Shown: positions 25,214 through 34,881, counted from the first letter of the stretch. The stretch: 64,000 nucleotides of DNA from an uncultured Lachnospiraceae bacterium (GCA_934394565.1 CAKRQV010000003.1:124001-188000); one strand, 5' to 3'. The notes: generated from the sequence alone by a model not told the origin. Program-made: numbers and translations.

Positions 25214-25322
25214 TTTGTCCTTTATGCCTGTCATTATTACCGAATTTCTGTTTTTTGTCAATAGCTTTTTTCCGTTAAAACGGGCAAAGCGTGCACTTTC
25301 TTTTTATTTTTCTGATCCATTT

Positions 25323-27110
25323 TTATTTTTTCTGTGCCTCAATAGCTTCCGCCAGTTCGTTTAAATACTCCCAGCGCTCCAACTTTTCTTCCAGAGCCTG
25401 TTCTTTCTGGGCCTTTTCTTTTTCCAGTTCTCCCAGTTTGACAAAATCTCTGGAAAACTGTACATATTCTTTCTCGATCTTTTCCAGTCTGTCTTCCAGT
25501 GCAGCGATATCGTCATCGATCGTCTCGTATTCTTTCTGCTCCTTATAGGAGAATTTAAGACGTTTCTCATGGGTTTTTGCCATCTTTTCTTTTTTTTCTT
25601 CTTCCGGCTTCTCCGATACTTCCTGGGGATGGCGAATTTTATACATCTCGCGATATTCTGTATACCCACCCTCATACTGCTGTAGATGACCGTCGCCTTC
25701 AAAAGCAAAGATCCTGTCCACCACGTTATCCAGAAAATACCGGTCGTGGGATACTGTAATGATGATACCCACAAAGCTGTCCAGATAATCCTCTAAAATC
25801 GTCAGTGTCGGAATATCCAGATCGTTCGTCGGCTCGTCGAGAATCAGCACATTCGGAGACTCCATCAGCACCTTACACAGATACAGCCGGCGCAGTTCCC
25901 CTCCGGACAGCTTTTCCAGTGGCGTATACTGCATCGCAGAATCAAACAGGAATCTTTCCAGAAGCTGCGACGCAGAGATCCGGCCATCCTTTGTCAGAAT
26001 ATATTCTGCCGTATCCTTGATATAATCGATCACCCGCTGTCTCTTATCCAGAATCGGTGTCTCCTGGGCAAAATAGCCGATCTTGATGGTCTCACCAATC
26101 TCAATCGTTCCCGCATCAGGCGTTTCCTGCCCGATCAGCATTTTCAATAATGTAGATTTACCGCAGCCGTTCGGGCCGATAATGCCCAGCCGCTGATTTT
26201 TCAGAAGAATATAGCTGAAATCCCGGATCAGCACTCTGTCACCATACGTCTTACAGATATGGGAAAATTCGATCGTCTTTTTACCCATACGGGTTTCTAT
26301 GGAATCCAGCTCCACATGCTGCACCGGAGCCGGTGCTTTACCATTTTTGAGATCCTCGAGACGCTCCAGACGGGCTCTCTGCTTTGTCGAACGGGCACGG
26401 CAGCCACGGCTGGCCCACTCTAACTCCATGCGCAGAATACTCTTTCTCTTGCGCTCACTGGCCATCTCCATCTCCTCCCGCTGGGCTTTCATGTCCAGAA
26501 ATCCCTCATAGCCCGCCGGATAGCTGTACAGACTGCCATGGTCGATCTCCAGGATCCGGTTCGTCACACGATCCAGGAAATAGCGGTCATGCGTTACCAT
26601 GACAACAACGCCCCGGAATGCTTTTAAATAGTCCTCCAGCCATACCACCATCTCATTGTCCAGATGGTTGGTCGGCTCATCGAGGACCAGCACATCGGTA
26701 GGATTTACAACTGCTCTTGCCAATGCCACACGCTTCTTCTGCCCGCCGGACAGATGAGTTACGCTGGTATCATAGGCGGTAAAGCCCAGCCGGTTTAAAA
26801 TACTCTTGGCTTCGCCTTCGATATTCCAGTCACCGGCGGCCTGTGCCATCACATAAGACAGTATGGTCTCCTCCTTTGGAAACTCCGGGTTCTGGGGAAG
26901 CCAGGTAATATGCAGATTGTTCTGCATCACGACCTTTCCCTCATCCGGCTGCTCTACACCGGCCAGGATCCGCAGAAGCGTCGTCTTTCCCGTACCGTTG
27001 ATACCAATAATCCCGATCTTGTCTCCCTCCTGAATCCCACAGGAAGCATCCTCAAAAACTGTCTTTTCTCCGTATACTTTGTGAATATGTTCTATTGTCA
27101 GCAGATTCAT
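25323..27110 (-). CDS. ABC-F family ATPase (Uup-like)
   Basis: This 595-residue soluble protein has two ABC domains and no membrane segments. Walker A motifs GINGTGKTT and GPNGCGKST, signatures LSGGQKKRVALARA and LSGGELRRLYLC, and Walker B LVLDEPTNHLD and LILDEPTNDLD are all present. A charged interdomain linker (about 225-280) and a C-terminal coiled coil (about 520-595, KMAKTHEKRLKFSYKEQKEYETI) mark it as Uup-like. ABC-F proteins act on ribosomes, resolving stalled or drug-bound states; Uup-type members also affect transposon excision. A role in antibiotic resistance cannot be seen from sequence. The start has a GGGAGAG site. Confidence 0.93.
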   Translation of the reverse strand: MNLLTIEHIHKVYGEKTVFEDASCGIQEGDKIGIIGINGTGKTTLLRILAGVEQPDEGKVVMQNNLHITWLPQNPEFPKEETILSYVMAQAAGDWNIEGEAKSILNRLGFTAYDTSVTHLSGGQKKRVALARAVVNPTDVLVLDEPTNHLDNEMVVWLEDYLKAFRGVVVMVTHDRYFLDRVTNRILEIDHGSLYSYPAGYEGFLDMKAQREEMEMASERKRKSILRMELEWASRGCRARSTKQRARLERLEDLKNGKAPAPVQHVELDSIETRMGKKTIEFSHICKTYGDRVLIRDFSYILLKNQRLGIIGPNGCGKSTLLKMLIGQETPDAGTIEIGETIKIGYFAQETPILDKRQRVIDYIKDTAEYILTKDGRISASQLLERFLFDSAMQYTPLEKLSGGELRRLYLCKVLMESPNVLILDEPTNDLDIPTLTILEDYLDSFVGIIITVSHDRYFLDNVVDRIFAFEGDGHLQQYEGGYTEYREMYKIRHPQEVSEKPEEEKKEKMAKTHEKRLKFSYKEQKEYETIDDDIAALEDRLEKIEKEYVQFSRDFVKLGELEKEKAQKEQALEEKLERWEYLNELAEAIEAQKK

Positions 27111-27167
27111 CTATATTCTCTCCCGTTGTCTGCACAGCTTCCTGCTGCATATTTTTCATACATACTA

Positions 27168-27195
27168 CAGACTCCTGCAAGCCTGCAGGAGTCTG
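27168..27195 (-). terminator. Hairpin past the DUF5662 gene
   Basis: A 12-base perfect stem CAGACTCCTGCA with its complement around AGCC lies 10 bases after the stop codon; no long T-run follows, so termination is plausible but not certain. Confidence 0.6.
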
Positions 27196-27205
27196 CCTGA
27201 AAATT

Positions 27206-27763
27206 CTATCGTTTTCCCAGATATACATACCGTACATACTCGTACATGGCATCCTCGCCATCCTCGGCAAGGATCCGCAGAATATAGGACAGCTCCCTCT
27301 TTGTCTGTTCATGGACAAACCACAGCTTATCCTTATTCTTCTCATAATATTCCAGCGGCATCTGGTCGTTGTAGTTTTTGCCATTATACACCTGGGAAGC
27401 GCTGATCCGGTCCATGACCATCTCAGCCACATAGCGTCTTGGCATCCGGGCGCCTGCAAGGATCCGTTCACCACGGTTCGGATCGTAGTCTACCCAGTAT
27501 TCGTAATGGTGCTTGTTGCGTCCTTTATGATGCAGCCAGGACATCGACACGCCGGTGTCCTCCCGCTCAGCATTGTTCGGACTTCTGTTTCCCTGATAAT
27601 AGCTGGCACCAACCAGAAACTCCGTGGGTGCATATTTTGACAGATCATGCATAAGTCCCTGTCTGTACAGACCAACTTTAAAACATTTCTGCATAACCAG
27701 AATTTTGTGTGTCGTGATCGTTTTTAAATGGTGCAAAGCGCCATACAGTGTTGGTTTTCTCAT
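27206..27763 (-). CDS. DUF5662 family protein
   Basis: This 185-residue soluble protein carries the DUF5662 pattern: GLMHDLSKYAPTEF near residue 38 and a His-rich SWLHHKGRNKHHYEYW block near 74. These His/Asp residues look like a metal site of an HD-like or similar hydrolase; family members have no established function, although some records call them catalases without support. It begins after an AGAGTGAAG site and is preceded by the GlgX-like gene with a 4-base gap, so both likely form one operon. Confidence 0.8.
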   Translation of the reverse strand: MRKPTLYGALHHLKTITTHKILVMQKCFKVGLYRQGLMHDLSKYAPTEFLVGASYYQGNRSPNNAEREDTGVSMSWLHHKGRNKHHYEYWVDYDPNRGERILAGARMPRRYVAEMVMDRISASQVYNGKNYNDQMPLEYYEKNKDKLWFVHEQTKRELSYILRILAEDGEDAMYEYVRYVYLGKR

Positions 27764-27767
27764 GGCT

Positions 27768-29648
27768 TCACTCTTTCTGTTTTCTGCATTTTTCCTTCAC
27801 CGGCTTTTTCTCCGGCTCAGCAGTCTTTCTGGCACAGTAGATCTGTACGCAGCGCCCCGTCACCTTCACCATCTTCTGATCCGGTAAATGCTCCTCCTGT
27901 CCGGCAGCAATAAAGGTCTCCTCCCGGCGCGTATCCGCCAGAAGGCACCACTGCCAGCCACTGTCCAGCGTCGGCAGTGCAAAATCTGCCTCACCCCAGT
28001 ACATACTGTAGATGACATACAGGTACTTCTCTGTCTCAGCCTCCACATAAGCACCATTGTACAGCATACCGACACCGCGGTCTGCAGGCTCCGTTCCCAC
28101 AACCCAGGCACGGGCGGAATGATACGACAGATCCGGCGCTCCCTTGGCCTGATAATCGGTATTGCGCGGTTGCTTTTCCATCGAAAATACTGGATGTGCC
28201 CGGCGAAAAGCGACCAGCTGGCGCACAAACTGTAAAAAGCTCTTATCCGCCTTTTTGCGGCTGTAATTCACCCAGCCCAGCGGATTGTCCTGACACCAGG
28301 CATTATTGTTGCCCTGCTGGGAATTGCCACATTCGTCCCCGGCATACAGCATCGGAATACCCTGGGCCAGATACAGCATCATCAGCGCATTTTTCTTCTG
28401 AATCGTGCGCAGGGAAAGGATCTGCTTTTTGCGGGACGGCCCCTCCTCACCGCAGTTCCAGCTATAATTCTGCCAGCTGCCGTCCCTGTTGTCCTCGCCG
28501 TTGGCTTCGTTGTGGCGGAAATCGTAGCTGACCGTATCCTGCAGCGTAAAACCATCATGGGACGCCACATAATTGACCCGCTCAATATACGGCGGATTGC
28601 TGCGGCTGGCCTGCATAAAGGCATGCAGCTGATTTTCATCACTCTTCATATAGGAACGGACACAGCACTGAAAATGGTTGTCTGCCGTAGCCACATGTCG
28701 GAATACCGGCTTATCCTCCCCGTAAATCTGCTCATCCGCATAGGAAAAGATCAGTCGCGTAGAGGTCAGTGCCGGGTGTTTTCCAAGCTCTGACACCGGG
28801 ATAGCCGGACCAAAGATGGCAAAGCCGTCCACACCATACTGCTGCTTCCAGAACAACAATACACGGCTGATCAGAGCCACCGTGGCTTCTTTTCCGAAAT
28901 AGAATTCCATATAGACAGCCAGCCCTGCACTGTGCGCAGCCTGCACAAGATCTGCAAACTCTTTTTGTGGATTTTTACCATAACAGTACGATGCTTTCGG
29001 TGCAAAATAAAAGCCGTCGGTGTAGCCCCAGTAATTGACAGGGCCGGCCATTTCCTCCGGTACCTCGTATTTGCCGATCGTTCTGTGAGGCTTTCTCTCA
29101 AAGAAATCATAACAGGGCATCAGCACCAGTCCGCTCATGCCCAGCTCCCGGATATAGCCCAGACGTTCCTTTACTCCGGCAAACGTTCCCTTACGGCGCA
29201 CACCGGAGGACGCATCCATCGAACAGCCGCGCACATGCAGCTTGTATAACAGCGTATCCTGCGCCGCCAGATACCGTGACTCTCTTGCCGCATATTTCGG
29301 CTGCAGATAGCCGCACAGGCAGCCTTCGATTCGGTCTGTACCAAAGACCTCCCGGCCATAAACGATCCCAGCAAAGGGATCCGGTATCTCTTTTCCATCC
29401 AGTACGAATGTATACAGCCAGGGGAAACAACGGATTCCCGTCAGCTGTACGGATGCAATCTGCCCGATACAGCTTTCCTCTGGGAAAACGATCTCATCCA
29501 CGATCGTCTTATCCTTTGGATCATATAAGCGCAGGCTGACTTCCTTTGCCTGTTTTTTATCGACAGCGGCCTGAAAGCCATCCGCTGTCTGTGTCAGCCC
29601 AAGGACACCGTTATAACCGGGCCAGACTGTAATCTTTTTATCCGCCAT
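27768..29648 (-). CDS. GH13 glycogen-debranching (GlgX/isoamylase)-like protein, probably lacking catalysis
   Basis: The start at 29648 (MADKKITVWPG) has an AAGGAGAAAG site. The 626-residue protein has an N-terminal CBM48-like domain (about 5-110), a TIM barrel (about 135-500) and a C-terminal beta domain with a basic tail. Region IV is conserved (NYVASHDGFTLQDTVSY, then HNEANGEDNRDG, diagnostic of GlgX). But region II, normally DGFRFDLA, reads DGFAIFGPA, so both the arginine and the aspartate nucleophile are missing; region III, normally LIAEPWD, reads LIFSYAD, with no glutamate acid/base; region I lacks the usual NH pair. It may bind glycogen without cutting it. Upstream of DUF5662 and downstream of exoA. 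Confidence 0.8.
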   Translation of the reverse strand: MADKKITVWPGYNGVLGLTQTADGFQAAVDKKQAKEVSLRLYDPKDKTIVDEIVFPEESCIGQIASVQLTGIRCFPWLYTFVLDGKEIPDPFAGIVYGREVFGTDRIEGCLCGYLQPKYAARESRYLAAQDTLLYKLHVRGCSMDASSGVRRKGTFAGVKERLGYIRELGMSGLVLMPCYDFFERKPHRTIGKYEVPEEMAGPVNYWGYTDGFYFAPKASYCYGKNPQKEFADLVQAAHSAGLAVYMEFYFGKEATVALISRVLLFWKQQYGVDGFAIFGPAIPVSELGKHPALTSTRLIFSYADEQIYGEDKPVFRHVATADNHFQCCVRSYMKSDENQLHAFMQASRSNPPYIERVNYVASHDGFTLQDTVSYDFRHNEANGEDNRDGSWQNYSWNCGEEGPSRKKQILSLRTIQKKNALMMLYLAQGIPMLYAGDECGNSQQGNNNAWCQDNPLGWVNYSRKKADKSFLQFVRQLVAFRRAHPVFSMEKQPRNTDYQAKGAPDLSYHSARAWVVGTEPADRGVGMLYNGAYVEAETEKYLYVIYSMYWGEADFALPTLDSGWQWCLLADTRREETFIAAGQEEHLPDQKMVKVTGRCVQIYCARKTAEPEKKPVKEKCRKQKE

Positions 29649-29659
29649 GCACTTTCTCC

Positions 29660-30415
29660 TTATATATTGATATCCAGCTCTACCGGACAGTGATCCGATC
29701 CCTCGATCGTTGTATGAATCTTCGCATCCTCGAGCCGGTTCTTCAGGCTTTCGGATACACAGAAATAGTCGATACGCCATCCAGCGTTCTTCTTTCGAGC
29801 CTGGAAACGGTACGACCACCACGAATACACACCTTCCGTATCCGGGTAAAAATAGCGCCACGTATCAATGAACCCGGCTTCCAGAAGCTTTGTAAAGCAG
29901 CCTCTCTCTTCATCGGTAAAACCGGCATTTTTCCGGTTGGTCTTTGGATTTTTCAGGTCGATCTCCTGATGGGCCACATTCAGGTCTCCGCAAAAGATCA
30001 CCGGCTTTTTCTCTTCCAGCTTTTTGAGGTAGGTAAGGAAATCCGCTTCCCACTGCATACGGTAGTCGAGCCTTGCCAGCTCATTCTGGGAATTTGGCGT
30101 ATAAACCGTCACCAGATAAAAATCCGGATATTCCAGTGTGATCACGCGGCCCTCATGGTCATGTATCTCGACTCCCATACCGTAGGTAACATCAAGCGGT
30201 TCCTGTCTGGTAAACACAGCCGTACCGGAATAGCCCTTTTTCTCCGCATAGTTCCAGTACATATGGTAGCCTGGAAGATCGAGATTGATCTGACCCTCCT
30301 GCAGCTTGCTCTCCTGAATGCAGAACACATCGGCGTCAAGCGCCGCAAAGCTTTCCAGAAAGCCCTTTTTCACACAGGCCCTGAGCCCATTTACATTCCA
30401 TGATATCAGCTTCAT
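29660..30415 (-). CDS. xth: Exodeoxyribonuclease III (Xth/ExoA)
   Basis: The 251-residue protein is an apurinic/apyrimidinic endonuclease and 3'-exonuclease acting in base excision repair. Motifs are in order: SWNVNG (4-9), IQESKL with the metal-binding Glu, YSGTAVFTR, GDLNVAHQEIDL with catalytic Asp/Asn, and the C-terminal WRIDYF and SDHCPV. The start at 30415 follows an AGGAGAGGAA site; a frame opening at 30436 only adds seven residues. It may share a transcript with the GlgX-like gene 11 bases downstream. Confidence 0.94.
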   Translation of the reverse strand: MKLISWNVNGLRACVKKGFLESFAALDADVFCIQESKLQEGQINLDLPGYHMYWNYAEKKGYSGTAVFTRQEPLDVTYGMGVEIHDHEGRVITLEYPDFYLVTVYTPNSQNELARLDYRMQWEADFLTYLKKLEEKKPVIFCGDLNVAHQEIDLKNPKTNRKNAGFTDEERGCFTKLLEAGFIDTWRYFYPDTEGVYSWWSYRFQARKKNAGWRIDYFCVSESLKNRLEDAKIHTTIEGSDHCPVELDINI

Positions 30416-30601
30416 TTCGTATTCCTCTCCTGCCATTTCTATCTATTGATTATAAACAATTTTGACTACGACTGTCAAACTTTACATAGCTTTCTGTCAC
30501 TTTTTCCAAACCAAAAGCCATCCCACTGAAACTGTTTTTCCTATGCAGGACAATAAAAGAGACCTCGACCGGAGTTTTTTATACATGCTAAATCGCAAAA
30601 A

Positions 30602-30627
30602 AGGTCCGGCACTAAAATGCCAGACCT
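30602..30627 (-). terminator. Terminator of the D-lactate dehydrogenase gene
   Basis: AGGTCTGGCA pairs with TGCCGGACCT (one mismatch) and is followed by TTTTTT on the minus strand, 43 bases beyond the stop codon. Confidence 0.75.
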
Positions 30628-30669
30628 CTTATATTTTTTTCATATGCAGTGCACAGGGTTCTGACACGT

Positions 30670-31653
30670 TTACTGCACGGCAAACGGATTTGGTTCATCT
30701 TTTGCAAAGTTCAGAAGACCACGAATCGAATTGCCCACCATATCAGACACCGCCTGCTCTGTATAAAAAGCCATATGCGGTGACAGGATCACATTCGGAA
30801 AACTATTTAAGATAGCACGATCACGGTTTTTCATGATCTCCTGCTCCTTATTCAGATAATACAGACCGGTTTCATTTTCAAACGTATCCAGTGCGGCTGC
30901 ACCAATCTTTTTACTTTCCAGACCGCAGATCAGAGCCTCAGTATCCACCAGGGAGCCTCTGGCAGCATTGATCAGAATTACTCCGTCCTTCATCTTTTCC
31001 ATGGCTTTGCCATCAATCATATGATGATTTTCCGGCAGTCCAGGCGCATGGAGCGTGATAATATCTGACTCGGCATACAGGGTATCGAGATTTACATACT
31101 CTACAATATCCCTGAGACTGTCCTTTGGATACAGGTCATAGGCCAGCATTTTGCAGCCAAAGCCGCTTAAATGTCTCGCGACCGTCTCACCGATCTTTCC
31201 TGTACCAATAATACCGACCGTGGAAAGGGAGATTTCCCGTCCCATCTTACCCTGCAGGGCAAAATTCTGTCCGGCGGCCTGTGACAGGATAAAGGGCGCT
31301 TTCCGGCATGCCATCAGCATCAGCATGATCGTATAATTGGCCACGCTGTTCGGGGAATACGTCACATGGGAAATCTTCATACCGATCTTTCTTGCATATT
31401 CCAGATCAATATGGTCATAACCGATACTGCGGGTCGAGATGGCACGGATACCCAGGCTGTAAAACTTATCCAGAATCTCCGGGTACATCGGATTCGTAAT
31501 GATGGATAACGCATCGTATCCTTTTGCCAGCTCTGCATTTTCCAGCGTAGGATAATCCGGTGTGTAGTCATAGGTAAAATCGTAAAATTTGCTATACTGC
31601 TCTACAAACTGCAGTTCATCGTACTCCCTGAGTGCGAAGAAAAAAATCTTCAT
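30670..31653 (-). CDS. ldhA: D-lactate dehydrogenase (D-isomer-specific 2-hydroxyacid dehydrogenase)
   Basis: This 327-residue NAD-dependent enzyme reduces pyruvate to D-lactate. The Rossmann motif is VGIIGTGKIGETVA (about 147-160); catalytic Arg is in NAARGSLVD, Glu in DTFENETG, His in LSPHMAFYTEQ. Residues match the LdhA/VanH group. The start at 31653 has a GAAGGTGACATGAG site. A strong terminator follows. The gene is downstream of DUF1292 on the same strand by 19 bases, so the two may be co-transcribed. Confidence 0.9.
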   Translation of the reverse strand: MKIFFFALREYDELQFVEQYSKFYDFTYDYTPDYPTLENAELAKGYDALSIITNPMYPEILDKFYSLGIRAISTRSIGYDHIDLEYARKIGMKISHVTYSPNSVANYTIMLMLMACRKAPFILSQAAGQNFALQGKMGREISLSTVGIIGTGKIGETVARHLSGFGCKMLAYDLYPKDSLRDIVEYVNLDTLYAESDIITLHAPGLPENHHMIDGKAMEKMKDGVILINAARGSLVDTEALICGLESKKIGAAALDTFENETGLYYLNKEQEIMKNRDRAILNSFPNVILSPHMAFYTEQAVSDMVGNSIRGLLNFAKDEPNPFAVQ

Positions 31654-31672
31654 CTCATGTCACCTTCTCGTC

Positions 31673-32026
31673 TTACAGATCCTCGCCGTCTACCAGCTCA
31701 TCAAACTCAGCACTGTCGAGCATCTCATCAAAAGCATCGGAAGCTGCCTCGTATTCATCATCATCCTCGATATTATCGAGCTGTGGGTTACCATTGACTT
31801 CGAAATAACGGTACAGATATACCTCTCCGTCATGGTTTTCACCGTTTTCGTCCAATGGAAGCAGCGCAATATACTGCTTGTCCTGACACGGGAAAATGCT
31901 GATGACAGAACATTCCAGTTCGGAATCGTCATCCAGAGTCAGAGTTACTGTAGAACGGTCGCAGTCATCACCACAGCTTGCACAGTTGCCGCTGCAGCTG
32001 CCGCCATTATTAAATGTTTCAGCCAT
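31673..32026 (-). CDS. DUF1292 domain-containing protein
   Basis: This acidic 117-residue soluble protein has the DUF1292 beta strands: VTLTLDDDSELECSVISIF, then YIALLPLD and EVYLYRYFEV, and an acidic C-terminal helix (DDDEYEAASDAFDEMLD). A cysteine cluster (CSGNCASCGDDC) near the N-terminus could bind metal. DUF1292 proteins commonly sit near RuvX in Firmicutes; that neighbour is not seen here. Function unknown. Confidence 0.88.
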   Translation of the reverse strand: MAETFNNGGSCSGNCASCGDDCDRSTVTLTLDDDSELECSVISIFPCQDKQYIALLPLDENGENHDGEVYLYRYFEVNGNPQLDNIEDDDEYEAASDAFDEMLDSAEFDELVDGEDL

Positions 32027-32272
32027 TGCTTGTTTACCTCACTTTTTCAATATATACAGTAACTTTAACAGATGGGGGGCATAAAAGCAAGGGAAAGGCC
32101 GAAAACAATCCTGTAAACCGTATGTTCTGACAGGATACCGGTCAGGTTTTCAGATGCAGGATATCCCAGACTGTGCTATACTCAAAAAAAGCAGTTTACC
32201 GGATCTTTTTCCACACTGCCTGTAAATGCTATGCCATGTTTAACACAAAATATTTTCAGAAGTGAGACTATT

Positions 32273-33730
32273 ATGGATCAGAACAATACCCCGCTTTTCA
32301 CAGCGGTAAAAAAGTATAAAGATAAAAAACCGGCCTATTTCTGTATTCCCGGGCATCGCGCCGCCCGTGGGATCGCTGCAGAATGGATTGAAGATGTCGG
32401 CGAACAGATTTTTGGCTATGACCTGACAGAAGCCCATGGGCTGGATGATCTGCATGCACCGGAAGGTGCCATAAAAGAAGCACAGGATCTGACCGCCGAT
32501 CTGTATGGTGCAGATAAAAGCTGGTTTCTGGTCAACGGTACGACCTGCGGCAACGAAGCTATGCTTCTGTCTGTTCTGCGTCCCGGCGACAAAGTGTTGC
32601 TGCCAAGAAATGTCCATAAATCCATGCTGATGGGACTGATCCTTTCCGGTGCGGTCCCGGTATGGATGATGCCGGAATATATTGCCCCTTTACAGATCTT
32701 TGGCGGTATACGCCCGGAAGCTGTAGAAAAAGCACTGCGAAAAGATCCTTCGATCAGTGCCGTCGCCTTAGTATCACCCAATTATTATGGCATGCTCAGT
32801 GATATTTCCCGTATTGCAGCTATCTGCCATGCACATCAGATCCCACTGCTGGTTGATGAAGCACACGGTGCCCATCTGTATTTTTCAGACAGACTGCCTA
32901 AAGGTGCACTGGCCTGCGGTGCTGACCTCTGTGTCCAGAGCTGGCACAAAGTCACCAGTGCCCTCGGACAGAGCTCTGTTTTGCATCTGCGCTCCGATCT
33001 TGTAGAAAAAGCCACTGTGGATGCCGCCTTAAAGCTTGTCCAGAGCACCAGTCCTTCTTATCTTCTGATGACCTCTCTGGATCTGGCCCGTAGAGAACTC
33101 GCCTGTCATGGCCAAAAACAGCTGGATCTGTTGCAGCAGACAGCCTCCACTGTGCGAAATCGTATCCGGCAGATCCCTGGTCTTTCCTGTCCCGGCAAAG
33201 AACTTGTCGGACAGTATGGTATCTGCGCTCTGGATGAAAGCCGGCTCACCATCGATGTTTCCCGACTTTCACTGAACGGACAGGAAATCTCCGATCTTCT
33301 GTTTTCCCGTTTTGGCGTGGATCTGGAACTGGCAGAAGAGAAAATCGCACTGGCAATCCTGACTGCAGCCAACACATCCGGGGATATACTCCGCCTTCTG
33401 GATGCTCTGTCAGCGATTGCCGCAGAGTATCATGCAGCTTCTCCTGCCCAAACCCCAGCGGAGCTTTCCACACTGTCTGCCCTGCCACCGATGGTATATC
33501 CACCAAGACAGGCATGGTTTGCCCATAAAAAATCTATTCCCTTTGCACAGACCATCGGCCAGGTCAGTGCCGAAGCCGTTATTCCCTACCCACCGGGTAT
33601 TCCCGTACTGTATCCAGGGGAAAAAATCACAGAAGAAATCTGGAAAATGATTCTGCATCTAAAAAAACAAGGCTGCCATTTTCATGGTCCCATCGATCTG
33701 TCATTGGAAAGTCTGGAAATTTTGGTCTGA
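32273..33730 (+). CDS. Orn/Lys/Arg decarboxylase family protein
   Basis: This 485-residue PLP enzyme removes the carboxyl from a basic amino acid to form a polyamine precursor. Start at 32273 (MDQNNTPLFTAV) has a weak AAGTGAG site. PLP and fold motifs are clear: CIPGHR near 22, NGTTCGNEAMLLS (about 83-95), VDEAHGAHL, and the PLP lysine in QSWHKVTSALGQSS (about 225). The protein lacks the N-terminal response-receiver domain of enterobacterial inducible forms. The exact substrate (arginine or lysine) cannot be told from sequence. It is a single-gene unit convergent with spoIVB. Confidence 0.88.
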   Translation: MDQNNTPLFTAVKKYKDKKPAYFCIPGHRAARGIAAEWIEDVGEQIFGYDLTEAHGLDDLHAPEGAIKEAQDLTADLYGADKSWFLVNGTTCGNEAMLLSVLRPGDKVLLPRNVHKSMLMGLILSGAVPVWMMPEYIAPLQIFGGIRPEAVEKALRKDPSISAVALVSPNYYGMLSDISRIAAICHAHQIPLLVDEAHGAHLYFSDRLPKGALACGADLCVQSWHKVTSALGQSSVLHLRSDLVEKATVDAALKLVQSTSPSYLLMTSLDLARRELACHGQKQLDLLQQTASTVRNRIRQIPGLSCPGKELVGQYGICALDESRLTIDVSRLSLNGQEISDLLFSRFGVDLELAEEKIALAILTAANTSGDILRLLDALSAIAAEYHAASPAQTPAELSTLSALPPMVYPPRQAWFAHKKSIPFAQTIGQVSAEAVIPYPPGIPVLYPGEKITEEIWKMILHLKKQGCHFHGPIDLSLESLEILV

Positions 33731-33743
33731 ACAAATAGTATTC

Positions 33744-33771
33744 AGAAGAGTGCCACAACCGGCACTCTTCT
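33744..33771. terminator. Bidirectional terminator
   Basis: Perfect 11-base stem AGAAGAGTGCC with its complement around a 6-base loop, followed by TTCTTCC on +, and AATACTATTT on minus, between the convergent decarboxylase and spoIVB. Confidence 0.8.
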
Positions 33772-33777
33772 TTCTTC

Positions 33778-34836
33778 CTACGCAGCGTCCAGCATATCTT
33801 CTGCAAATACACCATATCCCCGTCTGGGATCGTTGACAAACACATGGGTCACAGCACCGATCAGCTGGCCGCCCTGCAGAATAGGGGCACCGCTCATGCC
33901 CTGCACGATACCACCGGTTTTGGCCAGCAGATTTTTGTCTGTCACCTGGATTTCAAAGCTTTTGTTCTTATCTTTTGTCTGTTTGCGGACATTATCGATC
34001 CACACATTGTATGTCTGTACACCGTCACCTGTATTGCAGACGATCTGTGCCGCCCCGGCCTGCACCTCACTTCGGTCAGCGACAGAAACTCTACGATTGC
34101 CGGACATGTTTACCTTCATATGTCCGAAAATCCCACAGCCGGTATTTCCGGTGATCGTACCCAGAAGCTCGCTGTCGGCATAATAGATACTGCCACGCAG
34201 TTCTCCAGGTGTACCGCTCTTTCCTTTCTGAATCTCCAGTATACCTGCCTTATACAACTGGCCTTTGTCTACCTGCAAAAGCTCACCGCTTTCACCGTCA
34301 CTGATACCATGCCCCAATGCACCAAAGCTTCCATCTTCCCGGAGAAAGGTCAGCGTGCCGATGCCCTGCAGATCATCCTGTACCCATAGCCCCAGCTTAT
34401 AACTGCCCTCGCTGTCCGCTGCGGGCTGCAGGGCATACTCAATCGTCTCTCCGCCTCTGACCACGGACAGGATCACCTTCTCTCCGTGATTTTTTCTCAT
34501 CATATTGATAAGCTGTTGTTTTGTACGAATGTCTTCGTTATTTATCCTTCGTATATAATCGCCGGCTCTGGCGATATGCTCTGCAGGCATACTGTTTTTT
34601 CCGGCATCACCGTCCACCGTCCCGATATCTGCCACCAGCACACCTTTTGTCTGGAGATACACACCGACCGTCTCACCGGAAATCCATACTTTTTCTTTCG
34701 TATCTGCTGTTTTAGCTGTAGCTTCGTCTTTGGTGTCCGCTGCATAAATGTCTCCGCTTCCCAGTGCCACCGTACATAGTACGGTAAGCATTGCCAGAAA
34801 GTATCTGCCTTTTTTTCTGCAACAGTCCTTTTGCAT
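33778..34836 (-). CDS. spoIVB: SpoIVB peptidase (S55)
   Basis: This 352-residue serine protease from the forespore triggers cleavage of pro-sigma-K in the mother cell. An N-terminal signal/anchor segment (about 10-28) is followed by a PDZ domain (about 90-145) and the S55 catalytic region, with the GHGISD histidine and the GMSGAPIL serine (usually GMSGSPI). It is 352 residues, shorter than the Bacillus protein (426). It lies at the end of the recN cluster, 225 bases after recN, but no spo0A follows; the next gene is convergent. Confidence 0.9.
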   Translation of the reverse strand: MQKDCCRKKGRYFLAMLTVLCTVALGSGDIYAADTKDEATAKTADTKEKVWISGETVGVYLQTKGVLVADIGTVDGDAGKNSMPAEHIARAGDYIRRINNEDIRTKQQLINMMRKNHGEKVILSVVRGGETIEYALQPAADSEGSYKLGLWVQDDLQGIGTLTFLREDGSFGALGHGISDGESGELLQVDKGQLYKAGILEIQKGKSGTPGELRGSIYYADSELLGTITGNTGCGIFGHMKVNMSGNRRVSVADRSEVQAGAAQIVCNTGDGVQTYNVWIDNVRKQTKDKNKSFEIQVTDKNLLAKTGGIVQGMSGAPILQGGQLIGAVTHVFVNDPRRGYGVFAEDMLDAA

Positions 34837-34881
34837 CTGACCACATCCTTTCTGAAGCTTTAAAACCGCAGGATATATATT

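Noticed and set aside
27206..27763. Catalase label for the DUF5662 protein
   Set aside because: No heme or manganese catalase motif is seen; the His-rich pattern only supports the DUF5662 family.
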